From positions 25,199-89,198 of the forward strand of contig NZ_PSRR01000004.1 in NCBI RefSeq assembly GCF_004296405.1: 64,000 nt of DNA. Reading direction: 5' to 3'. How positions within the stretch are numbered: position 1 is the first letter of the stretch; each line of letters starts with the position of its first letter. Below are positions 44,613 to 54,179 of this stretch, one piece after another. A program made the position numbers and the translations under genes. The notes under the pieces were generated by a model. It worked only from the letters and a program-made list of their open reading frames with translations, had not been told where the DNA came from and searched no databases. The stretch is from Bradyrhizobium sp. Leo170 (lineage in GTDB: Bacteria; Pseudomonadota; Alphaproteobacteria; Rhizobiales; Xanthobacteraceae).

Positions 44613-45350
44613 TTATCGGCCCGTCGCGCAAACCGCCGCGACCTGCGTGCGGTTCATCAGGCCGAACTTGCGCAGGATCTGCCGCACGTGAACTTTGACC
44701 GTGCCTTCCCTCATCCCGAGCCGGCGCGCAATGGCCTTGTTCGACTCGCCACGGCTCAGGAGTTCCAGGACAGCGTTCTGCCTCGCTGTTAGGTTGCGAT
44801 TTCTCGGACCTGGGTCTGCCAAATCTTCTTCCCCGCCGTTGCCATCTCTTATGCCTCAAGAGAGGGCGGGGTTGCTATCGACCGCCGGATGCCGCTGCGC
44901 CGCACAACTCCGTTTTGGCCGCATCGCCGACGGAAAATATGATCCGCCGTTGAGTATGAGCGAGAAGGCCTGTAGCGCTAGTTCCTCGTCTGTTCCGGCA
45001 TTAACGATTCCTTGCGCACCAACATTCAACGCTGAGATGATCTCCTCGCGACTTTCCCTTTCCGAAAAAATCACGAGAGGCACGTCGGGAGCGAGCGCCC
45101 TGAGGACCTTGATCCTTTGCATATTATCGCTGTCTGCAATCGAACCGCTGCCAGCATTATAAACCAGCATTTCACAATTCGCGTCCGCATCAATCAACCG
45201 TTCTGCTTGGTCCGGAGTATGTACAGTCAGCCGAAACTTACTGCGGGCGGCCGAATGATCCAAACGGCCAAGAATGCTGGTAAGGCCTAGACTTCGCAGC
45301 GGGAGAGTGTCGACAATTAAAATGCCAAGTTCGGCGCTCGGAACTGTCAT
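44613..45350 (-). pseudogene. LuxR-type response regulator split by an in-frame TGA
   Basis: A receiver-like domain (ATG 45,350 to TGA at 44,856-44,858) and a LuxR helix-turn-helix (LTARQNAVLELLSRGESNKA, HVRQILRKFGLMNRTQVAAV) lie in the same reading frame with a single stop between them. Joined, they would give a normal receiver-HTH regulator of about 245 aa. The receiver lacks the usual phosphorylated Asp: the strand reads LVYNAGSG. GGAGGG precedes the start. The HTH part has only a TTG to restart from. It faces the secretion operon and may have regulated it. Confidence 0.75.
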
Positions 45351-45540
45351 CTTGCCCTCCATGAAGCCCTAAGGGCTTGGGCGTAAGCTTGATGCTCCAG
45401 CTTCTGTGTTTTTGTCGTGAGGCGCGCACGGGGCCCCCCTAAAGTTGAACACAAGATACCTCACATCTATGGCAAATTCAACAAGTCACTATTAACTTGA
45501 TCAAGGCCTAACACTCGTGGCGTACACCCTTGATCATCCG

Positions 45541-45834
45541 TCAGAGGAATCGCCGCCAGTGACGCTTTCGAAATCCAGTCCAGCCAGCTTGCCTCCAGTT
45601 TGCGCTCAGGCTCGTCACAGTATCCTCGATTTGACCAGCCGCCGCGATGAGCTCCTCGCCGCCTGAGGTCAAAACACCGGTCGGCATCCGTTCGAATAAC
45701 CGCAGGCCAAGCCCGGTCTCAAAAGCGCCGACGCGTCTCAGCACCGTCGTATGATTCACACCGATATTGCGGGCTGCGCCTGCGAGTAATCCTGCATTGG
45801 CAACGGCGAGGATGTCCCACTCGATTCCGGCCAT
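45541..45834 (-). pseudogene. truncated LysR-family regulator
   Basis: A 97-aa frame begins MAGIEWDILAVANAGLLAGA and continues with a LysR-type recognition helix, NHTTVLRRVGAFETGLGLRL, then FERMPTGVLTSGGEE. The effector-binding domain (about 200 residues) is missing. Without it the protein cannot function as a normal regulator. It is therefore called a remnant. Confidence 0.65.
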
Positions 45835-46355
45835 ATGGAGCCTGTGCAAGGATGAAGGGTACCTGAAAAACGCGGGACGAATATCCGTAAGGCGGAGGCT
45901 GGTGCGCCCCTGATCCCTCGTCAACGGCGTCTGAGACGGCGCGGTTGCGATTGGGCCGATTGTCCGCGACATCAAACCCACTCGCGAATCTCTGCCGGAT
46001 CAGGCTGCGTTATCTCGTCGAGGATCGGCATGGGCATTTCGGTGGCTGGGCCTGGCGCGGCGAACGCTAGTCAGAACCGATAGCGGAATGCCGAACTGCA
46101 CTCTGGGGAAGCTCCCTTCGAGGGCGTGATCGCGGCCTGGTGGGAGGGCCGCTACAGGTCACCTCCGCGGCCGAAGTCTCTCCGCGAGATCATGAAGTAA
46201 AATGAAAGCAATGAGCGCGACTGACCACTGGTAAGTCGTGCGACATGCGGATCTTTCTTTACAGGCGTCTTTGGTTGCTCAAATATCTTTCTGCGGTGGG
46301 TCAGGGTATCCACCCTGGAGCCCCCTCCACATCTGTCACAGATAGGAAGGCTTCT
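45835..46355. other. gap with a probable gene 3' remnant
   Basis: This 521-bp gap has no complete gene. On the plus strand, 46,102-46,200 reads EAPFEGVIAAWWEGRYRSPP then RPKSLREIMK and a stop, which looks like the end of a protein whose upstream part is gone. No other structure was seen. Confidence 0.4.
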
Positions 46356-46787
46356 ATGATCCTACTCAGGATAGTCTTCGCAGTAACCGCTATCTTGCTA
46401 AGCGGGGATGCATTTGCGGAGCCAGGGATGTGGATCGGGACAGCCCCATTTTGCTCTGGATCGCCAGCAGACTGCACTGATCTGGGAATGACATACGTGA
46501 AGAGTGATCCAAAAGGGGACGGTGGCGAATGCTGGACTGGAACGAAAGTGTATTGTTCAGGTTATCCCGCCCCTGAAATTGCACTCATGGGTTATGATGC
46601 TTGTGACGGTTTTCAATGTCATCGAACGATGTGCGGTATCAATCCCAGTCCGGGTCCAAGGGTAATCGTAAGTGAGTCTTGGTACTTCTGTCCTGTCTGC
46701 GGCAGTGCAAATTTTAGAAGGATCATGAGATTGAACAAAGTTCCTAACGCACAAATGGCGCGTGCTTGTCCGTGGCGATATTTCTAG
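46356..46787 (+). CDS. secreted Cys-rich hypothetical protein
   Basis: This 143-aa product has a signal peptide (MILLRIVFAVTAILLSGDAF, cleavage near FAE). The mature part has ten Cys, including APFCSGSPADC, GECWTGTKVYC and FCPVC, suggesting disulfides or metal binding. Base composition is clearly lower in GC than nearby genes, which points to transfer. The segment SGSPADCTDLGMTYVKSD is distinctive but I do not recognise a family. ATG at 46,356 opens the signal peptide. Confidence 0.6.
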   Translation: MILLRIVFAVTAILLSGDAFAEPGMWIGTAPFCSGSPADCTDLGMTYVKSDPKGDGGECWTGTKVYCSGYPAPEIALMGYDACDGFQCHRTMCGINPSPGPRVIVSESWYFCPVCGSANFRRIMRLNKVPNAQMARACPWRYF

Positions 46788-47240
46788 GTTCGTGATCATC
46801 GGGCAGTGCGTAGGCGCAGTCAGCGCACATGATCGCCCGCTTGTCGCCGATGCAGGTCCGATCCTTGCTGCCGTTGTGCTTGCAAATCGCGGCATTTGAA
46901 TAGGTAGTCACCTGGCGTGCGGAAGATTGATGCGGAGCGGCATCGCTCGAATTTCCGCCGACGTTCAGCCCCCGCATCGACCGGGTGATCGAATAGGCTG
47001 GCTACTTCCGGTATTGGCCCGACTCGTCCGCTTTCTCGCCGCTGCTAAGGACATAGCAGACATCAAGCGCCGTCTGGATCCGATCCGTGCGGACCCGATT
47101 TACGTAAGCCGCCGCAGGGTGGCTTTTTCTTGGGAGTGCATAGATGGCACCACTTCGCGCACTGAAAACAAGGCGCCATGACGGGGAAGGAAAGGCTCGG
47201 TCATTTTGGTGAGCGAGTCAGATGCGAGCTGGTCCGTCAG
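46788..47240. other. gap without a confidently supported gene
   Basis: This 453-bp gap contains a minus-strand frame, 46,744-46,977, with a CKHNGSKDRTC motif that might be a 77-aa gene. It overlaps the end of the Cys-rich gene and lacks a good ribosome site. Nothing else was seen. Confidence 0.35.
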
Positions 47241-47366
47241 TCACCGCTCCACTCGGGCAACGAGCGGTGGGGGCGCATCCTTCGTTGGCCATGCCAGGAA
47301 AAACAAGCCTATCCAGCAGGTAAGATTTAAGAGGACAAAGAGGCTGAGGAGAGAACGGCGGCTCAT
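47241..47366 (-). CDS. tiny single-span membrane protein
   Basis: A 41-aa frame starts MSRRSLLSLFVLLNLTCWIG, continues LFFLAWPTKD and ends PPPLVARVER. It has a positively charged start, one hydrophobic helix and a polar tail, the layout of a small membrane protein. The ribosome site is weak. Function unknown. Confidence 0.4.
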   Translation of the reverse strand: MSRRSLLSLFVLLNLTCWIGLFFLAWPTKDAPPPLVARVER

Positions 47367-47439
47367 TTGCGATCCCAAATTCCGAGGTAGCCTTTGGTCT
47401 CGAGTGGACCAGCACAGCGATCAGGACGCTCCGTAGCGT

Positions 47440-47784
47440 TCAGTCAATTTTCCTGGGCGAATAGATGCCAGGCGCGCTCCCGATGCAGGGCCCGGTGCGC
47501 TCGGGGACGTGCGAGGCGAGAAGCTCGGCGGCTCGGCTGAGGTGCCCGAGGTCATCACCGTTCCACCTGCCGGTGCGCTCGATCTCGACCCGCGAGGTGA
47601 TTTTCTGTCGCGCCAGTATGCTGACGGCTTTCAGCAGAGCCTCGCCCATGTCCGCCGCGTTGACGACGCCGACGAGTTCGCGCTTGCTCTCGGTGGTGTC
47701 TTGTAGGTGAATAGGTCGTTCGCTGTCCTTACCTTCGCCAACGTTTGCGGCGCGCAATGGACTTCCGCAAGGTATGCCCAGCAT
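47440..47784 (-). CDS. hypothetical protein
   Basis: A 114-aa frame from the ATG at 47,784 (MLGIPCGS). The C-terminal two thirds look protein-like: LVGVVNAADMGEALLKAVSI, then ARQKITSRVEIERTGRWNGD. No signal peptide is present. No family is recognised, and the N-terminal part is doubtful. Confidence 0.35.
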   Translation of the reverse strand: MLGIPCGSPLRAANVGEGKDSERPIHLQDTTESKRELVGVVNAADMGEALLKAVSILARQKITSRVEIERTGRWNGDDLGHLSRAAELLASHVPERTGPCIGSAPGIYSPRKID

Positions 47785-48053
47785 GGGAAGTCTCTCGGGA
47801 GGCAAAAGCTGCTTCCAAGATGCGGTCACCGCTTCCGGTTGGTCGGGGGATGCATCACAGGAGCTTGCAGAGGAACTGCGCCAACGGTGCGTATCGGGGC
47901 AGGGTGCCCCCGTCGCTAGAGGAGTTTCTGGCGCCACGGAGGACAACCAGTGCAGATCCAGTTGTCGCCAGGATCACAGACCGCCTGTAGCGCAGCACAA
48001 CGCTGTCCTCGCGCGGTGAGGCGGCGCGGGGATCATCTCGGCCCTTCACTCCA

Positions 48054-48311
48054 TTACCTGGCGCAAGTTTTCTCAGCCGCCAGCGCCGCTTGCGCTTCTC
48101 CCTGCGTCGGGTGAGCCGTACCGATGACCTTCATGTTGTCACCAGGGGCAGGCTGGGCGTTGACAACTTTACATTTCATCGTCGCGGTATCTTGCGTCAG
48201 GTAGAACGACGCACCGGATGGCGGCGCTTGACCAGTAGTTCTGTCCTGCTGTGCGAATGAAGGGGCCGCGAATGCGAGAATAGCGAATGTCGCTAAGAGA
48301 ACTTTGGTCAT
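48054..48311 (-). CDS. small secreted hypothetical protein
   Basis: This 85-aa product has a clear signal peptide (MTKVLLATFAILAFAAPSFA, cut before QQD) and a mature part with two Cys (TMKCKVV and KTCAR) that probably form a disulfide. Similar short proteins are, as I recall, widespread in Bradyrhizobium. The role is unknown. Confidence 0.7.
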   Translation of the reverse strand: MTKVLLATFAILAFAAPSFAQQDRTTGQAPPSGASFYLTQDTATMKCKVVNAQPAPGDNMKVIGTAHPTQGEAQAALAAEKTCAR

Positions 48312-48618
48312 GGTGTCGACCTCCTAGCATTGGACACCGAGCAAATAGAGCCAGCCAACAAAGGTTCCACTTATAGCCCGCTTTTCTGGAAGCTGCCGGC
48401 CTCACAATCGTGGAGGACGAAAATGCGGTGTACACCACTGCCCATGGCCCGACGAGAAACAGGCGAAGTTGCTCCGAGGGAGGATCGCCGCCGAGCTTGC
48501 GAGGGACCATGGCACGCGGCCATTCGATCGGGCGCTCATCGAGGTCATGGCGCTGGACTCAAGGCAATGCCGTGTCGCTACGGGTCCGAGAGCAGAAGTG
48601 GCGCTTTCATCCTATTCC
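48312..48618. other. gap without a supported gene
   Basis: This 307-bp gap lies between the small secreted protein and the end of the Cj0069-like gene. Only overlapping short frames occur. It should contain the promoter of the small secreted protein. Confidence 0.4.
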
Positions 48619-49677
48619 TTAAGTTCGCATAAGACGATCTCTAACGGTGATCGCGATCGCTGCCGACGCCTCGTCGGGAATGGCAAAGCATGAGCTCACG
48701 TTGATTTCGCAGAGGACGTAGGTATCGGCACCGGAGTTGTCGCGCGGGCCATAGAGGAAATCCGCGTCCCAGATGACCGGAAGTGACGGACCATCGATCC
48801 CGAGCGTTTCGATCATCTGTGGTGTCCATTCGTCCTCCATCAATCGTCGCAGCGCCTGGAACGGCGAGGCATCGGGCCCGTGCATGATCCGTGGCCCGGG
48901 TTGCGCTTCCGGCGCGTCCGGGCCTTCCGGCGGCGGCGGTATCAAGGCCTTGATCAATTGATGTCCAAACCCGGCGACTTTAGAGCCGCTCATATAGCAG
49001 CGGATCATCCCTTCCGGCAGGCGCGGCTGGAACGGTTGATCGATGATGCAGCCTCCCCACCCGAAATATGGCTCGCAGCGAACGATGAAGGCCTCCAGCG
49101 GTATGTCCTCCAGCAGGCTACCGCGCTGGGCGTGCAGCACCCGCACTGCGGCGTCGGTATCTGGCAGGGACTCGACCTTCCAAACGCCTTGACCTGCATT
49201 ACCCCGGTTTTGTTTGAGCACGCGTGGGCCGTTAGCCCGCAGGCGCAACGGGAATTCAGCGCGGAAAGCAGCGGCGCTGTCGTAACGATGTGTGTCTCCG
49301 CCCCAACCGAGGTGGCGCGTTCGGTAGAGCACCTCCTTGACTCCCATCTTCAGGATGACATCGGGATGTGCGCTCACCCAGGGGCCTCTTGCCGCAACCT
49401 CCCGCAGCAATTGGTCGAGCGCCGCGCGCGTCTTCCCTTCATGAATGGGATTGACCCAGACAAGAACCCCATCGACCGCAAGCAATTGGTCGCGAACCGC
49501 ATCAGCGAAGATTTCGTCGTAGATGACGGGGCGGGCCTCGACGCCAACTGAGGCTAGGGCCTCGAAGACGCGGACAAAGCGGCTGTTCTGCGGCGTTGCG
49601 TCCCGACGTGCGGCAGCATCTCCGCGCGAGAGGATGGCGACAGTGTGATGTAGAGAGGTGTTTCGTTCGGTGTTCAT
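48619..49677 (-). CDS. Cj0069-family (ATP-grasp-like) protein
   Basis: This 352-aa protein resembles the conserved Cj0069 family. The opening HHTVAILSRGD, the central RVLKQNRGNAGQGVWKVE and the late VIWDADFLYGP...CEINVSSCFAIP match ATP-grasp enzymes, in which the last Glu and Asn bind metal and ATP. Members probably ligate a carboxylate to an amine, but the substrate is unknown. The ATG at 49,677 starts the domain; the extension from 49,836 is not protein-like. Confidence 0.75.
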   Translation of the reverse strand: MNTERNTSLHHTVAILSRGDAAARRDATPQNSRFVRVFEALASVGVEARPVIYDEIFADAVRDQLLAVDGVLVWVNPIHEGKTRAALDQLLREVAARGPWVSAHPDVILKMGVKEVLYRTRHLGWGGDTHRYDSAAAFRAEFPLRLRANGPRVLKQNRGNAGQGVWKVESLPDTDAAVRVLHAQRGSLLEDIPLEAFIVRCEPYFGWGGCIIDQPFQPRLPEGMIRCYMSGSKVAGFGHQLIKALIPPPPEGPDAPEAQPGPRIMHGPDASPFQALRRLMEDEWTPQMIETLGIDGPSLPVIWDADFLYGPRDNSGADTYVLCEINVSSCFAIPDEASAAIAITVRDRLMRT

Positions 49678-49805
49678 GCGCAAGCTCCACGACGAATCGC
49701 GTGTCGCGCAGAGCTTGGACCGAAAAGTCTGACGGGGAGCCTGCATTTCCCCGTATCGTGAGCTTAGTCCTGCCGTAAGCACCCGGCAAGTTTCAAATCC
49801 TGGAG

Positions 49806-50498
49806 CTAATACTTCGGCCGGTGTGAATTGACCCACTCGCGCGCGTGTTCGATGGGAGTGCGGGGCGGTAGAATTGCCTTTAGCTTCTTTGTCGCAGGCA
49901 AATTCTCCATCCGCTCCCGCCAGCGACAGAAGGATGGGTATTTCGGGTACATTGCCTTGCCTTCTTCCGTCAAACTGAAGGCAAAGGTGCTCGGAAGCAG
50001 GAAGAAGTCCGCGACCGTGAGTTCCGAGCCGAGCAAATAATTCTGGCCGTGCTCAAGTTCACGCTCTACCACGCCAAGGGCAAGCTCGACCTTGGGCAGC
50101 GCATGTGCCACGACCCTTTCGTCGGATCCGATGCCAAGCTCCGGAAAGACCAGCCGTTCATGCGTCACGTGATAGATCATGTAAGGGTAATAGTAAGAGT
50201 TCACCGCACCAATCCATTGGTTCATGCGCGCCCGCAGGCGAGCGTCGTGCGGCGTCAGCTTTGGCCCTTCGAAGGCTTCATCGACATAAGAGGCGATCGC
50301 GCTGGTCTCGTAGACCGTAAAGTTGCCATGCCGAAGGATCGGGACCCGGTTGAACGGATGCAGCGCCAGGTGCTCGTGCTGTCCCATCACAGGTTCGAGG
50401 TCATGAAAGCCGTAAGGCACGTCCTTGTGCGTCAGAACCAGACGCACGATGTTGACGTAGGTGCTTCGCGGGAAGCCATAGACAATCGGTTCAGCCAT
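49806..50498 (-). CDS. glutathione S-transferase family protein
   Basis: This 230-aa protein has a thioredoxin-like N-domain (PIVYGFPRSTYVNIVRLVLT, NRVPILRHGNFTVYETSAIA with the SNAIL-type Glu-Thr-Ser) and an all-helical C-domain (LTVADFFLLPS). It should conjugate or reduce electrophiles with glutathione. AGGGGAGGAG precedes the ATG at 50,498. It lies 38 bp after the DUF1127 gene on the same strand and both are divergent from a LysR gene. Confidence 0.88.
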   Translation of the reverse strand: MAEPIVYGFPRSTYVNIVRLVLTHKDVPYGFHDLEPVMGQHEHLALHPFNRVPILRHGNFTVYETSAIASYVDEAFEGPKLTPHDARLRARMNQWIGAVNSYYYPYMIYHVTHERLVFPELGIGSDERVVAHALPKVELALGVVERELEHGQNYLLGSELTVADFFLLPSTFAFSLTEEGKAMYPKYPSFCRWRERMENLPATKKLKAILPPRTPIEHAREWVNSHRPKY

Positions 50499-50536
50499 TT
50501 GCTCCTCCCCTTCCTCGTTTATGGCGGGCGCATTTG

Positions 50537-50785
50537 TCATCGCCAAAATGGCTTGGCGGCCTCGTCCAGCGCTTCTTCGCGCGTCAAGCCGATGTCGGCG
50601 AGCAGATGCTTGTCGTCGGCCAGATCGCGGAGTGCCATGCGCAGCCTGCGCCGCGCGGCCCAAGCACGAAGCCCACGCTGCGGAGCGTCGATCCTTCGCA
50701 CCGAATTTTCCTGGTGAAGTTGCGTGCGCGGAATCGCCGACCGGATCAATCGAAACGGCGATGTATCATTGATCAAGGTTGACAT
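50537..50785 (-). CDS. DUF1127-domain small protein
   Basis: This 82-aa protein has an Arg-rich C-terminal DUF1127 motif: RRRLRMALRDLADDKHLLAD, then IGLTREEALDEAAKPFWR. DUF1127 proteins are small, basic, often stress- or phosphate-responsive and can bind RNA or DNA. The start at 50,785 (MSTLINDT) is preferred. It is the first gene of a probable two-gene unit with the GST. Confidence 0.85.
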   Translation of the reverse strand: MSTLINDTSPFRLIRSAIPRTQLHQENSVRRIDAPQRGLRAWAARRRLRMALRDLADDKHLLADIGLTREEALDEAAKPFWR

Positions 50786-50904
50786 CGACAAGCTCCAAAT
50801 CTCATGAAATGCTACACTGGAGCTTTCCAATAGAGTGAGCGGGCCGTTATCCGCAAAGCATCGTTTCTCTGGCCCGCCCTAGTTTTTCTCATGAAGTCCT
50901 TGCG

Positions 50905-51849
50905 ATGCGCCCACGCCTACCACCCCTGAATGCGCTGAAGGCTTTCGAAGCCGCGGCGCGGCATGAGAGCTTTACCCGCGCGGCCGAGGAGCTTTGCGTC
51001 ACGCAGGGCGCCGTGAGCCATCAGGTCAAGGCGCTGGAGGCTGAGCTTGCAATCAAGCTGTTCAATCGCGAGCGCCAGCGCTTGATCATCACCGAGGCAG
51101 GAAAGGACTACCTGACTATCGTTCGCGATGCGCTGGACCGCATTGCGGTTGGCACAGAGCGCCTTCTGCAACGCCAGAACGCCGGCGTCCTTACCGTCAG
51201 CACCTCGCCGGACTTCGCGGCCAAATGGCTCGTTCACCGGCTGGGCCATTTTGCCGAAGCTCATTCTGGGATCGACCTTCGCGTTTCCGCAACGCTTCAT
51301 CACGTCGACTTCGCGCGAGAGGAAGTCGATCTTGCGGTGCGCCATGGCGAGGGCAATTGGCCGGGGCTCGAAACGGTCAAGCTGAGCGCCGAGCAGCTCT
51401 TTGCCGTTTGCAGTCCAAAGCTTCTCTCGGGGCGGCGACGGCTCAGCAAGCCAGCCGATATCCTCAACTATCCGCTAATCCATATGGACAGCCGAACCGA
51501 TTGGTCCAGGTGGCTGCAGGCGGCGGGCGTCGACGACACGAATATCATCCACGGCCCCGTGCTCAATCGGGCCAGCATGGTGATTGACGCGGCGATCAAC
51601 GGGCAGGGTGTCGCGCTTGCCCGCACGACATTGGCGGCGTGGGACCTGATCAACGGACGGCTGGTGCGGCCGTTTCCGGAAGCGTTGCGACTGTCGAAGA
51701 CCTACTGGATCATTTGTCCGAGGGCGACGGCAGCCCAGCCGAAGATCGTCACATTCCGCGATTGGCTCTTGGCAGAGGCTTCCAGGGATCTGCGGCAGCT
51801 CAAGAAGCTGGGCTGGTCCGTGAACCCGCTCAAGGAGAGCGGGGACTGA
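50905..51849 (+). CDS. LysR-family regulator (GcvA-like)
   Basis: This 314-aa regulator has an N-terminal winged helix (NALKAFEAAARHESFTRAAE, CVTQGAVSHQVKALEAELA) and a periplasmic-binding-like effector domain of the GcvA type (STSPDFAAKWLVHRLGHFAE). It is divergent from the DUF1127/GST pair with 119 bp between, so these are the most likely targets. The effector is unknown. Confidence 0.92.
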   Translation: MRPRLPPLNALKAFEAAARHESFTRAAEELCVTQGAVSHQVKALEAELAIKLFNRERQRLIITEAGKDYLTIVRDALDRIAVGTERLLQRQNAGVLTVSTSPDFAAKWLVHRLGHFAEAHSGIDLRVSATLHHVDFAREEVDLAVRHGEGNWPGLETVKLSAEQLFAVCSPKLLSGRRRLSKPADILNYPLIHMDSRTDWSRWLQAAGVDDTNIIHGPVLNRASMVIDAAINGQGVALARTTLAAWDLINGRLVRPFPEALRLSKTYWIICPRATAAQPKIVTFRDWLLAEASRDLRQLKKLGWSVNPLKESGD

Positions 51850-52017
51850 TCCGCGCTCACCCAACGATTGAAGATTAAGCAACGGTCAGTATCCCTTCCT
51901 TGATCGCCGTCGCGAATAGGAATGGCGGCGTTAAACCGTCGCTCGTTGCGGCCGTTCGCTCCCCGCGCTATTTTATTGATCGGGGACGTCGCAGCCTCCC
52001 CGTAAAGTGGTGACCCC

Positions 52018-52785
52018 ATGCAAGCGCTGCTCGCTTTTCTACGGAGCGAGCACATGGATGGGTCAAATTTCGAACTTCCGCTATTTCTGCTTGCCACCTT
52101 TGCGGGTGCATTTGTTGCTGGGCTCTCGGGCTTTGCCTTTGGGCTCGTGGCGGCTTCGCTATGGCTTTACATCCTCACTCCGTTGCAAAGCGCGACATTG
52201 ATCGTCGGCTTCGGTCTTCTGGTGCAAGGCTACTCAGTCTGGAAGCTGCGCGGCGCGCTCGATTGGGGCAAACTGCTGCCGTTCATCGTCGGCGCCGCTC
52301 TCGGGGTTCCGACTGGCGTGTTTCTCTTGACCTGGTCAGATCCCCGAACTGTCCGCATCGCGGTCGGCGCGTTCCTCGTTGCGTACAGTCTCTATGCACT
52401 TCTCCGTCCCAGCCTAAAGCCGATTTCCATCGGAGGGAACGCGGCCGACGCTGCGCTTGGCTTCCTCAACGGCATGCTCGGCGGCTTGACCGGCTTAGCG
52501 GGCATACTGGTGACGATCTGGTGCGGCCTGCGCGGCTGGCCGAAGGACGTTCAACGCACGATCTTCCAGCCCGTCGCCGTTACCACCTTCCTCATGTCTG
52601 CGCTCTGGCTTGGAGGAAAGGGAACGGTGACCAGCGAGACCGTTAAACTCTTCGTGATGGGTTTGCCGTGCTTGCTAATCGGAACATGGCTTGGGCTGAG
52701 ACTGTTTGACTACATTGACGAAGCGATGTTCCGAAAGCTGGTACTCGCTTTGTTGCTGATTTCGGGAGTCTTGCTGGTTATCTGA
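52018..52785 (+). CDS. TSUP-family membrane transporter (TauE/SafE-like)
   Basis: This membrane protein of up to 255 aa has about seven hydrophobic helices and duplicated halves: LPLFLLATFAGAFVAGLSGF in the first and DAALGFLNGMLGGLTGLAGI in the second. Such proteins export or import small organic or sulfur anions. ATG at 52,018 and at 52,054 are both possible starts. It stands alone between the LysR gene and the first leader element. Confidence 0.87.
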   Translation: MQALLAFLRSEHMDGSNFELPLFLLATFAGAFVAGLSGFAFGLVAASLWLYILTPLQSATLIVGFGLLVQGYSVWKLRGALDWGKLLPFIVGAALGVPTGVFLLTWSDPRTVRIAVGAFLVAYSLYALLRPSLKPISIGGNAADAALGFLNGMLGGLTGLAGILVTIWCGLRGWPKDVQRTIFQPVAVTTFLMSALWLGGKGTVTSETVKLFVMGLPCLLIGTWLGLRLFDYIDEAMFRKLVLALLLISGVLLVI

Positions 52786-52828
52786 CAGCCGATTGACAGG
52801 AGCGACGGCAATCGGTTTATTCGATCTA

Positions 52829-52898
52829 TGGGGGCGTGCGATCCCCCCACGAGGCGACATGCCCAAGAATCGCGTCCGTACTTCACCAAGGACGCCGC
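52829..52898 (+). promoter_or_regulatory. duplicated 5' leader element, copy A
   Basis: The leader begins with a hairpin TGGGGG...CCCCCA (52,829-52,849) and continues with ACGAGGCGAC and an upstream start codon at 52,859 that reads MPKNRVRTSPR. It ends at the start codon of the gene at 52,899. It is nearly identical to copy B at 54,859: 60 of 67 bases from 52,839 to 52,905 match without gaps. Confidence 0.72.
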
Positions 52899-53375
52899 AT
52901 GTCTGTCATCAACTTCTCTTCTCGGATTCGACTTTTCGCCCGCGATCCCGATTCTCGCGCAAACTCGTCACGCATCTGGATGGGGCGCCTGCTCGGCACA
53001 AGCCGCGGCACGCTCCGGGCTCTCGCGATCTCAGGCGCGATACTTGCTCCGGCGCATGTCGCGTCGCGCCCTCTTGATGTACCGGCGACCACTTCGGTTC
53101 GTGACGCGACCCAGCCGGTCCTCACCACTCAGATCGACGATCTCGCCCCCGCGCTGGCGACGCGGACAAGGCCGCAAGAGACGTTGCGAGGAGTCGTCGC
53201 GGAGGTAGACCAACGCCACGACCGGATCGCCGTGCGCCTGACACCGCGCGCGACTGCGGACCTCAAGGTACAGGACGGTCTGCTCTTCGATTCCGTTCGC
53301 TACGGCGACGAGGTCGAACTCGCTGTCGAGACCATCGACGGGGAGAAAACCATCGCCGGGCTCAGGAAGGAATAA
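52899..53375 (+). CDS. CusF-like secreted protein downstream of leader A
   Basis: This 158-aa protein has an N-terminal hydrophobic segment (LRALAISGAILAPAHVA) that may be a signal or anchor, a spacer, and a C-terminal OB-like domain (RGVVAEVDQRHDRIAVRL, YGDEVELAVETIDGEKTIA). This resembles CusF-type periplasmic metal-binding proteins, but the Met/His ligand motif of true CusF is not evident. The start ATG at 52,899 is the end of leader A. A dihaem cytochrome follows on the same strand. Confidence 0.6.
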   Translation: MSVINFSSRIRLFARDPDSRANSSRIWMGRLLGTSRGTLRALAISGAILAPAHVASRPLDVPATTSVRDATQPVLTTQIDDLAPALATRTRPQETLRGVVAEVDQRHDRIAVRLTPRATADLKVQDGLLFDSVRYGDEVELAVETIDGEKTIAGLRKE

Positions 53376-53462
53376 GGCGGTGGCGTGTATTGCGAGCATG
53401 CCTTGCCGGATGCGTCGCTGGTGCGCGTTCGGCGTAAAGACCATCCTGGGGAGGATCTGATC

Positions 53463-54101
53463 ATGCACGACGTTGCTGGCGATCGATCGGTTGGCAGGAT
53501 GGAATATTGGAGACGCCTATCGCTGTCACTCCTTCTGGCAGTGCCGATCGGTGCGGTGACGCATGGCGTTGCGGCGGATACAGATGCTGGGAGGAGCAAG
53601 GCAGAGGCCTGTACACCATGTCACGGCGACAAGGGCGTCTCCGCCGCAGAGAACACGCCATCATTGGCGTCGCAGCCCGATCAGTTCCTGCAATGGCAAC
53701 TGGTCTTCTTTCGCAGCGGTGCGCGCAAGAGCGAGGTCATGGGTCCGATTGCTGAACAACTCAGCAACGACGATGTTCGCGACCTCGGCGCATATTTCGC
53801 TTCGCTCAAGGCTGCCGATCCGACGACGGCAAAAGGGGCGGACGATCAGCCTGATTTGACAGACGCCGGCAAAAAGGCGGCGGCAGTCGGACATTGCGCT
53901 TCCTGTCACGGCGATAACTATGCCGGCAGCAAAGCCGTTGCCCGTATCGCGGGGCAACGCGAGGATTACCTTTTGAAGGCGCTCCACGACTACAAGGCCG
54001 GCGTTCGATCCGGCGGCGGCGTCGCCGCGATGGCCGAGGTTGCCTACCCACTAAGCGACCAGGATATCGCGGCGCTGGCGCACTACCTCGCGCGGCTATG
54101 A
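53463..54101 (+). CDS. dihaem cytochrome c, c4-like
   Basis: This 212-aa secreted protein has a signal segment (WRRLSLSLLLAVPIGAV) and two cytochrome c domains with haem motifs CTPCH (50-54) and CASCH (145-149). Two similar domains joined in tandem are characteristic of cytochrome c4, which passes electrons to oxidases. The start is uncertain between ATG at 53,463 and ATG at 53,499. It follows the CusF-like gene and may share its transcript. Confidence 0.85.
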   Translation: MHDVAGDRSVGRMEYWRRLSLSLLLAVPIGAVTHGVAADTDAGRSKAEACTPCHGDKGVSAAENTPSLASQPDQFLQWQLVFFRSGARKSEVMGPIAEQLSNDDVRDLGAYFASLKAADPTTAKGADDQPDLTDAGKKAAAVGHCASCHGDNYAGSKAVARIAGQREDYLLKALHDYKAGVRSGGGVAAMAEVAYPLSDQDIAALAHYLARL

Positions 54102-54179
54102 CAGGACCACGTATTTCACTTCGCGCAAGAAAATGCGTTCGATTTGGGGGCATTCGTCTCGACGAAAAGGAGAAGCGCA

